Part shown: positions 8,115 to 14,711 of the stretch, piece after piece
How the letters are laid out: every line of letters begins with the position of its first letter
How positions within the stretch are numbered: the stretch's first letter is position 1
NCBI GenBank assembly: GCA_946481205.1
Contig: CAMLNB010000038.1
Location: forward strand, 1-20,413
Direction of reading: 5' to 3'
Source: an uncultured Kangiella sp.
Lineage (GTDB): Bacteria; Pseudomonadota; Gammaproteobacteria; Enterobacterales; DSM-103792
Length of the DNA stretch: 20,413 nt
Made by a program: the position numbers and the translations under genes
Notes under the pieces: generated by a model
What the model was told of the DNA's origin: nothing
The model's input: only the letters and a program-made list of their open reading frames with translations
The model's database searches: none

Positions 8115-8264
8115 GATCTACTCCTGTTCATTGGCCGGCGCTGGCTGCGGTGCAGTTTGCGCGGGTGTTTGCTCGGGTTCTGTTACTAGGACGCTGCCTT
8201 GCTGCGTCCGGTTTAAAGCCTGTTGCAGATTTCTTGCTGGCGCGCAACACGCCTATGTTCACTA
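8115..8264 (-). other. Spacer between anti-sigma and DUF4097 genes with an orphan open frame
   Basis: About 150 bases separate the two genes. Immediately after the anti-sigma stop the same frame has two more stops and another shortly after (TAG at 8255-8253), then stays open for 44 codons to TAG at 8120-8118. Its end is rich in Pro, Ala, Gln and Glu (TPAQTAPQPAPANEQE). It contains no ATG, GTG or TTG, so I do not call a gene. The DUF4097 ribosome site lies inside it. Confidence 0.35.
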
Positions 8265-8783
8265 TCAGATCGACACGCGCGAGGCGTTCTCGGCGACCTG
8301 ATACACCTCGATCTCTTTTGCCAGCGTTTGCCGCATCAGCTGTTGCAAGGCCGGATCATCCGGTTGCTTCTGCAGCGCCTTGGCCAGCTCTTGATGGGCC
8401 TTGCCAATGATTTCCAGATTGCGTTCGACAATCTCGGCTGTTTCCGGATCCAGATTGGCGCGCATGGTCGGCCATTGCTCGGCGTAGCTGACCCGGGCCT
8501 GGCTGTACGGCGATTCGATTTGCTGCAGCAACCGTTCGGCATTGGCCACCGCCATGTCGCTTTGCCGTTGCTGATACACCTGCCAGGTAAAAATGCCCGA
8601 CACCGCGCTGACCAACACACTGGCCGCGACCGCGGCCGGTACCCAGCGCTGCTTCGGCTGGCGATTGATCTGCTGGGCGATTTCCGGCCACAGATCGCGC
8701 GACGGATTCAGCTCCGGTTGCAGCGTCTCAAGTTGTTGGCGCAGCCATTCCGGCTGCTCGTTGTTCATCGTGGGATGACTCAT
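8265..8783 (-). CDS. Putative single-pass anti-sigma factor partnered with the ECF sigma factor
   Basis: The 172-residue product has a short charged N-terminus containing NPSRDLWPEIAQQI (26-39), typical in my recollection of membrane proteins encoded after ECF sigma genes; one transmembrane segment (about 48-68); and a helical C-terminal part (70-172) with LDPETAEIVERNLEIIGKA (111-129), expected in the periplasm. It lacks the HxxxCxxC zinc site of ZAS-type anti-sigma factors. Likely role: hold the sigma factor at the membrane until a signal releases it; this rests on position and layout. Start choice: GAGGTG just before the ATG at 8783 is a good ribosome site. The GTG at 8792 lies inside that site and is less likely. 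The sigma stop is 12 bases upstream, so the genes are almost certainly co-transcribed. Confidence 0.75.
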   Translation of the reverse strand: MSHPTMNNEQPEWLRQQLETLQPELNPSRDLWPEIAQQINRQPKQRWVPAAVAASVLVSAVSGIFTWQVYQQRQSDMAVANAERLLQQIESPYSQARVSYAEQWPTMRANLDPETAEIVERNLEIIGKAHQELAKALQKQPDDPALQQLMRQTLAKEIEVYQVAENASRVSI

Positions 8784-8795
8784 TTCACTCACCTC

Positions 8796-9398
8796 TCAGG
8801 CCAAGGTCGCGCGCAGCAGTTCACGGGCGCGGAACAGCTGCGCCTTGCTGGTGCCTTCGGCGATGCCGAGCATCGCCGCCGTTTCATCGTGGCTGTAGCC
8901 TTCAATATCCATCAGCACAAACACTTGCCGGGCACGCTCCGGCAGCTTGGCAATCGCCGCTTCCAAATCGCGCGCTTCGCCCGGCGTTTCGTGCATCAGC
9001 GTTTCCGGGATCTCGTCATCGCCGCTGCCTTTCTTCAGCCAGCGCAGCCAGGGGCTGTGTTTGCGCTGGTAAGAAATGACCGCGTTGGCGGTGACCCGGT
9101 GCAACCAGGTCGAAAACTTGGCTTCACCGCGAAAACTGTGCAGCTGCTGCCAGGCCTTGATAAAGGCATCCTGGGTCAGCTCTTCCGCCAGCTGGCGGTC
9201 GCCGAGCAGGCGCACGCACAGCGCATAGACCCGGCGATGCTGGCTGCGGTAAATCTGGGCAAAGGCGGCCTTGTCGCCGGCCTGGGCGCGGGCGACAGCC
9301 AACGCCAGCTGCTCGTCGGCAGCCTCTTGCTCGGTCAACTCGCGACCGGCCGGACGCAGCGGCGTCACCTTGCCGGTGCTGGTGCTTGTTGAGTCCAA
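8796..9398 (-). CDS. ECF-type (extracytoplasmic function) RNA polymerase sigma factor
   Basis: With the chosen start the product has 200 residues. Region 2 (about 45-111) contains the helices around YRSQHRRVYALCVRLLGD, the AEELTQDAFIKAW sequence and FSTWLHRVTANAVISYQRK. Region 4 (about 144-197) contains LPERARQVFVLMDIEGYSHDE and the helix-turn-helix AAMLGIAEGTSKAQLFRARE. No region 1 or 3 is present, as expected for ECF (group 4) sigma factors. It directs RNA polymerase to a small regulon, often including its own operon. The start is uncertain: TTG at 9398 has a strong GGAGG site 8 bases upstream, while GTG at 9431 and TTG at 9476 have weaker sites and only add a non-conserved N-terminus. The anti-sigma gene follows at once. 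The lip operon terminator lies just upstream, so transcription is independent. Confidence 0.93.
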   Translation of the reverse strand: MDSTSTSTGKVTPLRPAGRELTEQEAADEQLALAVARAQAGDKAAFAQIYRSQHRRVYALCVRLLGDRQLAEELTQDAFIKAWQQLHSFRGEAKFSTWLHRVTANAVISYQRKHSPWLRWLKKGSGDDEIPETLMHETPGEARDLEAAIAKLPERARQVFVLMDIEGYSHDETAAMLGIAEGTSKAQLFRARELLRATLA

Positions 9399-9406
9399 AT
9401 GGCTCG

Positions 9407-9411
9407 CCTCC
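9407..9411 (-). promoter_or_regulatory. Ribosome binding site supporting a TTG start for the ECF sigma gene
   Basis: On the minus strand GGAGG (9411-9407) stands 8 bases before TTG at 9398. It is the best Shine-Dalgarno match upstream of any candidate start of this gene. Confidence 0.5.
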
Positions 9412-9507
9412 GCGGCGGCAGTTACATACACGGTAAGCCCCCAAGTGTTGCCGTGATAGCCGTCTGACGCAACCAACTCGGCTGGGGTTTAAAGGACTGT
9501 CCGTTTT

Positions 9508-9540
9508 TTCCAAGAAAAAGGGCGTGCCCTGCACGCCCTT
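9508..9540 (-). terminator. Intrinsic terminator after lipA
   Basis: On the minus strand a perfect 10-base-pair stem (9540-9531 with 9527-9518) and a 3-base loop are followed by TTTCTT. It lies about 22 bases after the lipA stop and ends the lipoate operon before the ECF sigma gene. Confidence 0.88.
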
Positions 9541-9561
9541 GTTTGCCCAGCCGAGACTGGA

Positions 9562-10563
9562 TCAGGACACTTTTTCGCCAGCCGCCTGCTTGTCGGCATG
9601 GTAGGACGAACGGACCATCGGACCCGAGGCCACGTGGGTGAAGCCAAGGCCGCGGGCGAGCTCGCCGAGTTCGTCGAACTCCTTCGGCGTCACGAAGCGC
9701 TTGACCGGGTGGTGGTGACGCGACGGCTGCAGATACTGGCCGAGCGTCAGCATGTCGATGTCGTGCGCGCGCATGTCTTTCAGCGTCTCGACGATTTCTT
9801 CGTTGGTTTCGCCGAGGCCGAGCATCAGGCCGGATTTGGTCGGGATGCCGGGGTAGCGTTGTTTGAATTCTTTCAGCAGCGTCAGCGAGTGCTGGTAATC
9901 GGAACCCGGGCGCACCGCCTTGTACAGGTGCTTGGCGGTTTCGAGGTTGTGGTTGAACACGTCCGGCAGGCCGTCTTTGAAAATTTCCAGCGCCACTTCC
10001 AGGCGACCACGGAAATCCGGGACCAGCACTTCCAGTTTGGTGTTCGGATTCAGCGCCCGCGATTCGCGGATGCAATCGACAAAATGCTGGGCACCGCCAT
10101 CGCGCAGATCGTCGCGATCAACCGAGGTGATCACGACGTATTTCAGCGCCATGTCGCGGATCGATTCGGCCAGATGCTTCGGCTCGTCCGCATCGAGCGC
10201 CAGCGGCCGGCCGTGGGCGACGTCGCAGAAGGTGCAGCGACGGGTGCAGATATCACCCATGATCATGAAGGTGGCCGTGCCGTGACCGAAGCACTCCGGC
10301 AGGTTCGGGCAGCTCGCTTCTTCGCAGACCGTGTGCAGCTTTTTGTCGCGCAGCATGTGCTTGATGCGGTTGATCTGATCGCCGCTCGGCAGCCGCACCC
10401 GGATCCAGTCCGGCTTGCGCGGCATCTCGACCGTCGGCTCAATCTTGACCGGAATGCGCGCCAGCTTGTCGGCCGCGCGCAGCTTTTCACCGGGAACGGC
10501 TTTGCCCGGCTTCACCGTGTCGGTGACGGGTTCGGCGGGAATGGCGGTTACCGGCTTATCCAT
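9562..10563 (-). CDS. lipA: Lipoyl synthase
   Basis: Radical SAM enzyme that inserts two sulfur atoms into protein-bound octanoyl groups to make lipoyl cofactors for 2-oxoacid dehydrogenases and glycine cleavage; cytoplasmic. With the ATG at 10563 the product has 333 residues (E. coli about 321). The auxiliary cluster motif C-x4-C-x5-C is at C80, C85 and C91 ([13 protein letters not shown]). The SAM cluster motif CxxxCxxC is at C106, C110 and C113 (CTRRCTFC). The C-terminal RSSYHAD carries the conserved serine that ligates the auxiliary cluster. An in-frame TTG at 10572 overlaps the lipB stop and would add three residues. The N-terminal 45 residues are Pro/Lys-rich and not conserved. It follows lipB, whose product makes its substrate. 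Confidence 0.98.
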   Translation of the reverse strand: MDKPVTAIPAEPVTDTVKPGKAVPGEKLRAADKLARIPVKIEPTVEMPRKPDWIRVRLPSGDQINRIKHMLRDKKLHTVCEEASCPNLPECFGHGTATFMIMGDICTRRCTFCDVAHGRPLALDADEPKHLAESIRDMALKYVVITSVDRDDLRDGGAQHFVDCIRESRALNPNTKLEVLVPDFRGRLEVALEIFKDGLPDVFNHNLETAKHLYKAVRPGSDYQHSLTLLKEFKQRYPGIPTKSGLMLGLGETNEEIVETLKDMRAHDIDMLTLGQYLQPSRHHHPVKRFVTPKEFDELGELARGLGFTHVASGPMVRSSYHADKQAAGEKVS

Positions 10564-10568
10564 TTCGA

Positions 10569-11273
10569 TCAACTCACAGCAGCAGAAAGAGGTTGGCCCA
10601 GCGCGGCCTCAGCCGGCACAGAGCGGGCGGCATTATAGCCCAGCCGCTCCAGCAGAGCCTTGATGAGAACCGGCTCGACCGTCGCCAACTGTTCTGGTCC
10701 GCCCTCATTGGCCAAGGTCGTCATCTGAAGGCCCTGATAACCGCAGGGGTTAATGCGGAAAAACGGCTCTAGATCCATATGGATGTTGAAGGCGATGCCA
10801 TGAAAGGTACAGCCGTGCCGGACACGCAGACCGATGCTGCAGATCTTGGCCGCGCTGTTCGGTCCGCCGGTCAGGTATACACCCGGTGCATCGGCACGCG
10901 GTGCGGCACTGACGCCAAAACGCGCGCAGGTATCGACCACCGCACTTTCCAGCGCCGTCACCAGTTCACGCACGCCAAGTTTCTTTCGGCGCAAATCGAG
11001 CAGGAAATACACCACCTGCTGACCGGGGCCGTGATACGTCACCTGACCACCGCGATCAACCTGCACCACTGGAATGTCGCCCGGTGCCAGCACATGCTCG
11101 GCTTTGCCGGCCTGGCCTTGAGTGAATACCCGCTCGTGCTCGACCAGCCAGATCTCATCGTAACTGTGCTCGTCACGGGCATCCGTGAAGGTTTTCATTG
11201 CCTGCCAGATCGGCTCGTAAGTCTGGCGACCGAGCTGGCGCAGCAGCACGGTATCAGTGAGTTCAACGGTCAC
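10569..11273 (-). CDS. lipB: Octanoyl-[acyl carrier protein]:protein N-octanoyltransferase
   Basis: Transfers octanoate from acyl carrier protein to lipoyl domains, the first step of lipoate synthesis. The product has 234 residues (E. coli 213). The RGG motif region [13 protein letters not shown] is at 73-85. The Lys/Cys catalytic pair of the family is present: K143 in AAKICSIG and C177 in [25 protein letters not shown] (152-168) is also typical. The start is GTG at 11273, 14 bases after the ybeD stop, with an AAGG that overlaps that stop as a possible ribosome site. About 25 residues of Ala-rich C-terminal extension follow the conserved part. The stop lies 5 bases before the lipA ATG, so the two are probably coupled. 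Confidence 0.97.
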   Translation of the reverse strand: MTVELTDTVLLRQLGRQTYEPIWQAMKTFTDARDEHSYDEIWLVEHERVFTQGQAGKAEHVLAPGDIPVVQVDRGGQVTYHGPGQQVVYFLLDLRRKKLGVRELVTALESAVVDTCARFGVSAAPRADAPGVYLTGGPNSAAKICSIGLRVRHGCTFHGIAFNIHMDLEPFFRINPCGYQGLQMTTLANEGGPEQLATVEPVLIKALLERLGYNAARSVPAEAALGQPLSAAVS

Positions 11274-11287
11274 GTTGGTAATCGACC

Positions 11288-11548
11288 TTACAGAATGATG
11301 CGCACACCGCGTACGGCGCGCAGCGAGGCATAGACGCTTTCCACTTGCGCTTTCTCGGCGAAGTGAACGGCAACGGTCACCGACAGGTATTTGCCACCGG
11401 CGCTCGGCGTACTCCGGTGCGAATAGTCGCCGGGATGCACGGCATGAATCGCGGCGATGACATCGTCGGCGAAATCGTCACGGCTATCGCCCAGCACTTT
11501 CAGATCGAGCCGGCAGGGAAACACCCACGGATCTTTTTGCTCGGTCAT
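11288..11548 (-). CDS. ybeD: YbeD family (DUF493, UPF0250) small protein
   Basis: An 86-residue cytoplasmic protein with the ACT-like fold known for the family. Recognisable pieces are [11 protein letters not shown] near the start, [22 protein letters not shown] in the middle (E. coli has APGDYTP...SSKGNYHSVSI) and [11 protein letters not shown]...VRIIL at the end. YbeD is commonly encoded just upstream of lipB in Gammaproteobacteria, as here. Its precise function is not settled. A palindromic element lies between it and the upstream aminotransferase gene. Confidence 0.95.
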   Translation of the reverse strand: MTEQKDPWVFPCRLDLKVLGDSRDDFADDVIAAIHAVHPGDYSHRSTPSAGGKYLSVTVAVHFAEKAQVESVYASLRAVRGVRIIL

Positions 11549-11573
11549 GGCCTCACCTCATCGTATTGATCTG

Positions 11574-11597
11574 TGGGAGTGGCGTTAGCCACTCCCA
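11574..11597. repeat. REP-like palindrome between aminotransferase and ybeD genes
   Basis: A perfect 10-base-pair stem TGGGAGTGGC / GCCACTCCCA with a 4-base loop GTTA. The GTGGGAG head and GC-rich palindrome resemble repetitive extragenic palindromes of gammaproteobacterial genomes. Only one copy is in this window. It has no good T-tract on the minus strand, so a role as a terminator for this operon is unlikely; mRNA stabilisation or processing is possible. Confidence 0.55.
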
Positions 11598-11606
11598 GCA
11601 TTTTCT

Positions 11607-12452
11607 TCAGCGCAGCTTGTCGTCAAAAAACCACTGCGCAAACTTTGGATACAGTGCGGTGCCTGTGTTGTACTTCAGCTCGACACCATTGAGCCGACTG
11701 ATCCGGCGCAATTCGCGCAAGCTGCTGCTGACCCAGACTTCATCGGCCGACGACAACTCGGCTTCCGCAATTGCGCGCTGTTCCACCGGCACGCCGTGTT
11801 TGGCAGCCAGTTCCAGAATCACCGCACGGGTAATGCCAGACAACATCCTTGGTTGCTCCGGCGGGGTAATCATCACACCATTGCAAACGACGTACAGATT
11901 GCTGCTGCTGCCTTCGAGCGCTTCACCGTCACGGGTCAGAATCGCTTCGTCGGCGCCAGCTTCGCGGGCCTGCTGGCGCGCCAACACGTTGGCCAGCAAA
12001 TTGACCGATTTGATATCGCAGCGCTGCCAGCGCAAATCCGGCACGGTGATCGCGCTCAAGGCCGGCCGCTCGGGCCCGTCCAACGCCTGGGGCCACGCTG
12101 TCAGATAGGCAAAGACCGACGCTGTGCACCCGGCGGTAAAGAAATGGTCGCGTTGATCGACCACACCACCACGGCTGATCTGGAGGTAAAGGCTGGCATT
12201 TTCAAGCTGGTTGCGTTGCAGCAGCTGCTGGACCATCTGCTCCAACTCGCGGTCGCTGGTGTCGCAGTGAAGCGCGATAGCAGCCAAGCTGCGGCGCAAG
12301 CGCGCCAGATGCAAAGACCAGCGGTGTAAGCGGCCGCGGTAGATCGGCACCACTTCATAAATGCCGTCACCAAACAGAAAGCCACGATCAAATGCCGAGA
12401 CCTTGGCGGCTTCGGCCGGCACATAGTGGCCGTTCAGATACACCGTACTCAT
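11607..12452 (-). CDS. dat: D-amino-acid aminotransferase-like PLP enzyme (fold type IV)
   Basis: A 281-residue cytoplasmic transaminase. The PLP lysine is K148 (RCDIKSVNLL), with phosphate and ring-binding E180 in the EGSSSNLYVV motif. FLFGDGIYEV (26-35) carries the tyrosine typical of D-alanine aminotransferases. R101 and H103 (QRDHF) match the arginine-x-histidine pair that binds the substrate carboxylate in Bacillus D-amino-acid aminotransferase, although one residue is inserted before them. This favours D-amino-acid aminotransferase over branched-chain aminotransferase or aminodeoxychorismate lyase, which share the fold. GAGG about 7 bases before the ATG supports the start. It opens the ybeD-lipB-lipA unit and follows dacA, an arrangement I recall from Pseudomonas-like genomes. 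D-Ala or D-Glu supply for the cell wall is a plausible role. Confidence 0.88.
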   Translation of the reverse strand: MSTVYLNGHYVPAEAAKVSAFDRGFLFGDGIYEVVPIYRGRLHRWSLHLARLRRSLAAIALHCDTSDRELEQMVQQLLQRNQLENASLYLQISRGGVVDQRDHFFTAGCTASVFAYLTAWPQALDGPERPALSAITVPDLRWQRCDIKSVNLLANVLARQQAREAGADEAILTRDGEALEGSSSNLYVVCNGVMITPPEQPRMLSGITRAVILELAAKHGVPVEQRAIAEAELSSADEVWVSSSLRELRRISRLNGVELKYNTGTALYPKFAQWFFDDKLR

Positions 12453-12555
12453 CCGCTTACCTCAGCTCACCATGTTCGGTTTTTCTGTTGCTGTAGCTTT
12501 TCTGCTAACGCAGCTCTTGTTGCCATGCTGCGCCTGCTGAACGATTCGATCCGAG

Positions 12556-12590
12556 CCAGAAAAACAGCAAACGGGCCAGCGGCCCGTTTG
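12556..12590 (-). terminator. Intrinsic terminator after dacA
   Basis: On the minus strand a perfect 10-base-pair stem (12590-12581 with 12577-12568) with a 3-base loop is followed by CTGTTTTTC. It lies about 30 bases after the dacA stop and separates the cell-wall operon from the aminotransferase-lipA unit, which should therefore have its own promoter in 12453-12555. I could not pick out that promoter with confidence. Confidence 0.85.
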
Positions 12591-12619
12591 TGCACATCCC
12601 TTGCGCCATCACAATGCAC

Positions 12620-13780
12620 TCAGTCGGCAAACTTCTTGGCAAACCAGTCACTGACTTGACGCACCACGCCGCCTTCCGGCACTTCTTTCAGCGCCACCAA
12701 CGGATGCTCGGCAACGTCTTTGCCATCCAGTTGCAGGAACAATTTTCCGACGACCTGACCTTTGGCAATCGGCGCTTCCAGATCCGGCAGCAGGCTGTAA
12801 TTGGCTTTCAGATCCTGGCGACGGCCACGCGGCAGCACCAACGTCGCGGGTTGCGCCAAACCGACATCCACCGTTTCGGCGTCACCAAACCAGACTCGTG
12901 GCCGGGTCAGGGATTCGCCAGCTTTGACCGCTTGCACGGTATCGAAATTACGGAATGCCCAAGTCAGCAATTTTTTGCTTTCGACGGCACGCGAGGCCAT
13001 GCTCTTGCCGCCAAGCAGCGACACCACCAAACGCATGCCACCTTGAGTAGCCGAGCTGACCAAACAGAAGCCGGCCGCATTGGTGTGACCGGTTTTGATC
13101 CCGTCAACGGCCAGTGCGGTGTCCCACAACAAGCTGTTGCGGTTTGGCTGCTTGATACCGTTCCACTCAAATTCTTTTTCTGAGTACCAGCGGTAGTCTT
13201 CCGGGAAGTCACGAATCAGCGCGACACCGAGCAGCGCCATGTCGCGTGCCGAGCTGTAATGCTCGGGATGCGGCAAGCCGGTGGCGTTCATAAAATGGGT
13301 GTTGCGCAGGCCGAGTTGCTTGCTGTACTGATTCATCAAATTGGCGAAGGCATCTTCGCTGCCGGCAACATGTTCCGCGACAACAATGCTGGCATCGTTA
13401 CCCGATTGAATGATGATGCCTTTGTGCAAATCGTCGAGCGACACTTGCTTGCCAACTTCCAGAAACATCAGCGAGTTCTCGCTGGCGTTCTTGTTCAGCT
13501 TCCATGCCTTCTCACTGACCACCGCCATATCGTTCAGGCTGACCCGGCCTTGAGCGACTTCCGCCGCCAGCACATAGCTGGTCATCATCTTGGTCAGGCT
13601 GGCCGGTTCGCGTCGCTCATCTGGATTCTGCTCTGCCAGCACCTGGCCGGTGTGGTAATCGATCACCACCCATGCTGGCGCATCAATCAGCGGCGCCGGC
13701 GGTGCGCCGGGAATGGTCGAGGTACCGGCAACGGCCAGCGACGACAGCGCAAACAGGGACAGTGACAGCAAATGTTTCAT
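12620..13780 (-). CDS. dacA: D-alanyl-D-alanine carboxypeptidase (PBP5/6 family)
   Basis: Low-molecular-weight penicillin-binding protein that trims the terminal D-Ala from peptidoglycan stem peptides in the periplasm. With the ATG at 13780 the product has 386 residues (E. coli DacA 403). A signal peptide is clear (MKHLLSLSLFALSSLAVAG). Active-site motifs: S61-L-T-K64 (nucleophile Ser61), S126-G-N128 and K229-T-G231. The C-terminal beta-rich domain (about 265-360) is followed by a short helix, VRQVSDWFAKKFAD, fitting the amphipathic membrane anchor of this family. The frame is open further upstream, but an N-terminal extension would bury the signal peptide, so it is rejected. dacA and dacC cannot be separated from sequence alone. 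It follows rlpA after about 100 bases, with a hairpin between, and ends in a terminator. Confidence 0.95.
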   Translation of the reverse strand: MKHLLSLSLFALSSLAVAGTSTIPGAPPAPLIDAPAWVVIDYHTGQVLAEQNPDERREPASLTKMMTSYVLAAEVAQGRVSLNDMAVVSEKAWKLNKNASENSLMFLEVGKQVSLDDLHKGIIIQSGNDASIVVAEHVAGSEDAFANLMNQYSKQLGLRNTHFMNATGLPHPEHYSSARDMALLGVALIRDFPEDYRWYSEKEFEWNGIKQPNRNSLLWDTALAVDGIKTGHTNAAGFCLVSSATQGGMRLVVSLLGGKSMASRAVESKKLLTWAFRNFDTVQAVKAGESLTRPRVWFGDAETVDVGLAQPATLVLPRGRRQDLKANYSLLPDLEAPIAKGQVVGKLFLQLDGKDVAEHPLVALKEVPEGGVVRQVSDWFAKKFAD

Positions 13781-13843
13781 TGGCGATTCGATACTTGATG
13801 GCGAAAAGAACGGGCCGAATTGTAACCGCGCCCGACGTGACAT

Positions 13844-13886
13844 AAAACCCTGCGCATGACGTGGAGTGTGACTCCGCTCAGGGTTT
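13844..13886 (-). terminator. Hairpin overlapping the rlpA stop, possible attenuator before dacA
   Basis: On the minus strand an outer stem AAACCCTG / CAGGGTTT (13886-13879 with 13852-13845), a GC pair step and an inner stem GGAGT / ACTCC form a long hairpin followed by TTTTATG. It includes the rlpA stop codon. It could reduce read-through from rlpA into dacA. The T-tract is short, so confidence is moderate. Confidence 0.45.
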
Positions 13887-14711
13887 GACGATGGCGAGTC
13901 GCTCATAGCCATTGTCCTCCAAATGCTCCAGCACCTTCTCGGCGTAATCGCGCCGGCTCAGCGGCCCGACCCTAACCCGATAAACCGTACCATCGGGACC
14001 ATCGGCCTCGTAGACCTTTACCGGATAGCCAACCAGCGGCCGGGCTTGCGCCGCCACTTCATCGGCACTGTCTTCGCGGCGGAAGGAAGCAATCTGAACA
14101 AAATACGGGCCGTCGCTTGTCGTGGTCTCAGTGCTGCCGGGGCCGACACCACCGCCAATCTTGACGTCGCTGTCATCATCACCGCTCAGCGCCTGAATCT
14201 CGACCCGTGCGGTGCCGGCACCGGTCATCGCCAGCTTATGCGCGGCGGCATAGGACAGATCGATGATGCGGCCTTCTTTGAACGGACCGCGATCATTGAC
14301 CCGCACGATGATCGATTTGCCATTATCGAGATTGGTCACGCGCACGTGTACCGGAATCGGCAGCGTCTTGTGTGCTGCCGTCATCGCATACATGTCGTAC
14401 GGCTCACCACTCGAGGTGCGTTTACCGTGGAACTTGTTGCCATACCAGGAGGCGATGCCGCGCTCGGAAAAACCATCTGCCGAGTCGAGCACATGGTAGG
14501 TACGGCCGAGCACCGAATAACTTTTCGGATTTCCGTAGCGGCTGCGCGGTTCTTTTCTTGGCACCGGTTCCTGCACGTGTCGCAGATCCGGCGCCACTGC
14601 TGGCCCGCTATCGACATCAACGTCGTAGCGCGAAGGGGTCGACGAGCACGACGCTAGAATCAGCGTCGCACTCAGACTCAAACCACAGACCAGCCACGCG
14701 CTACGCATCAT
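13878..14711 (-). CDS. rlpA: Septal-ring lytic transglycosylase lipoprotein RlpA
   Basis: A 277-residue outer-membrane lipoprotein that in Pseudomonas cleaves glycan strands lacking stem peptides. Signal sequence with lipobox LASC, lipidated Cys22. Linker of about 60 residues. Double-psi beta-barrel domain (about 84-175) with GIASWYGNKFHGKRTSSGE, AHKTLP, VRVNDRGPF and IIDLSYAAA. The residues linked to activity in Pseudomonas RlpA are present as E103, H114 and D140, so an active enzyme is likely. A second linker rich in Gly/Asp/Thr leads to a C-terminal SPOR domain (about 200-277; YFVQIASFRREDSADEVAA), which binds denuded peptidoglycan at the division site. The start codon overlaps the mltB stop (TGATGATG), with two adjacent ATG codons, so translation is probably coupled. 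Confidence 0.96.
   Translation of the reverse strand: MMRSAWLVCGLSLSATLILASCSSTPSRYDVDVDSGPAVAPDLRHVQEPVPRKEPRSRYGNPKSYSVLGRTYHVLDSADGFSERGIASWYGNKFHGKRTSSGEPYDMYAMTAAHKTLPIPVHVRVTNLDNGKSIIVRVNDRGPFKEGRIIDLSYAAAHKLAMTGAGTARVEIQALSGDDDSDVKIGGGVGPGSTETTTSDGPYFVQIASFRREDSADEVAAQARPLVGYPVKVYEADGPDGTVYRVRVGPLSRRDYAEKVLEHLEDNGYERLAIVKP

Noticed and set aside
8128..8262. 44-codon basic peptide starting at GTG 8262 after the anti-sigma gene
   Set aside because: No Shine-Dalgarno, start codon lies within stacked stop codons, and composition fits an out-of-frame reading.
8223..9392. 389-codon plus-strand open frame opposite the sigma and anti-sigma genes
   Set aside because: It is the reverse of two genes with clear family motifs; its composition (His, Gln, Arg, Leu rich) is that of an antisense shadow.
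9598..10638. 346-codon plus-strand open frame opposite lipA
   Set aside because: lipA shows both cysteine cluster motifs on the minus strand; the plus frame is a shadow.
12620..13912. Longer dacA with a start at 13912
   Set aside because: It would overlap the end of rlpA and place 44 polar residues before an evident signal peptide beginning at 13780.
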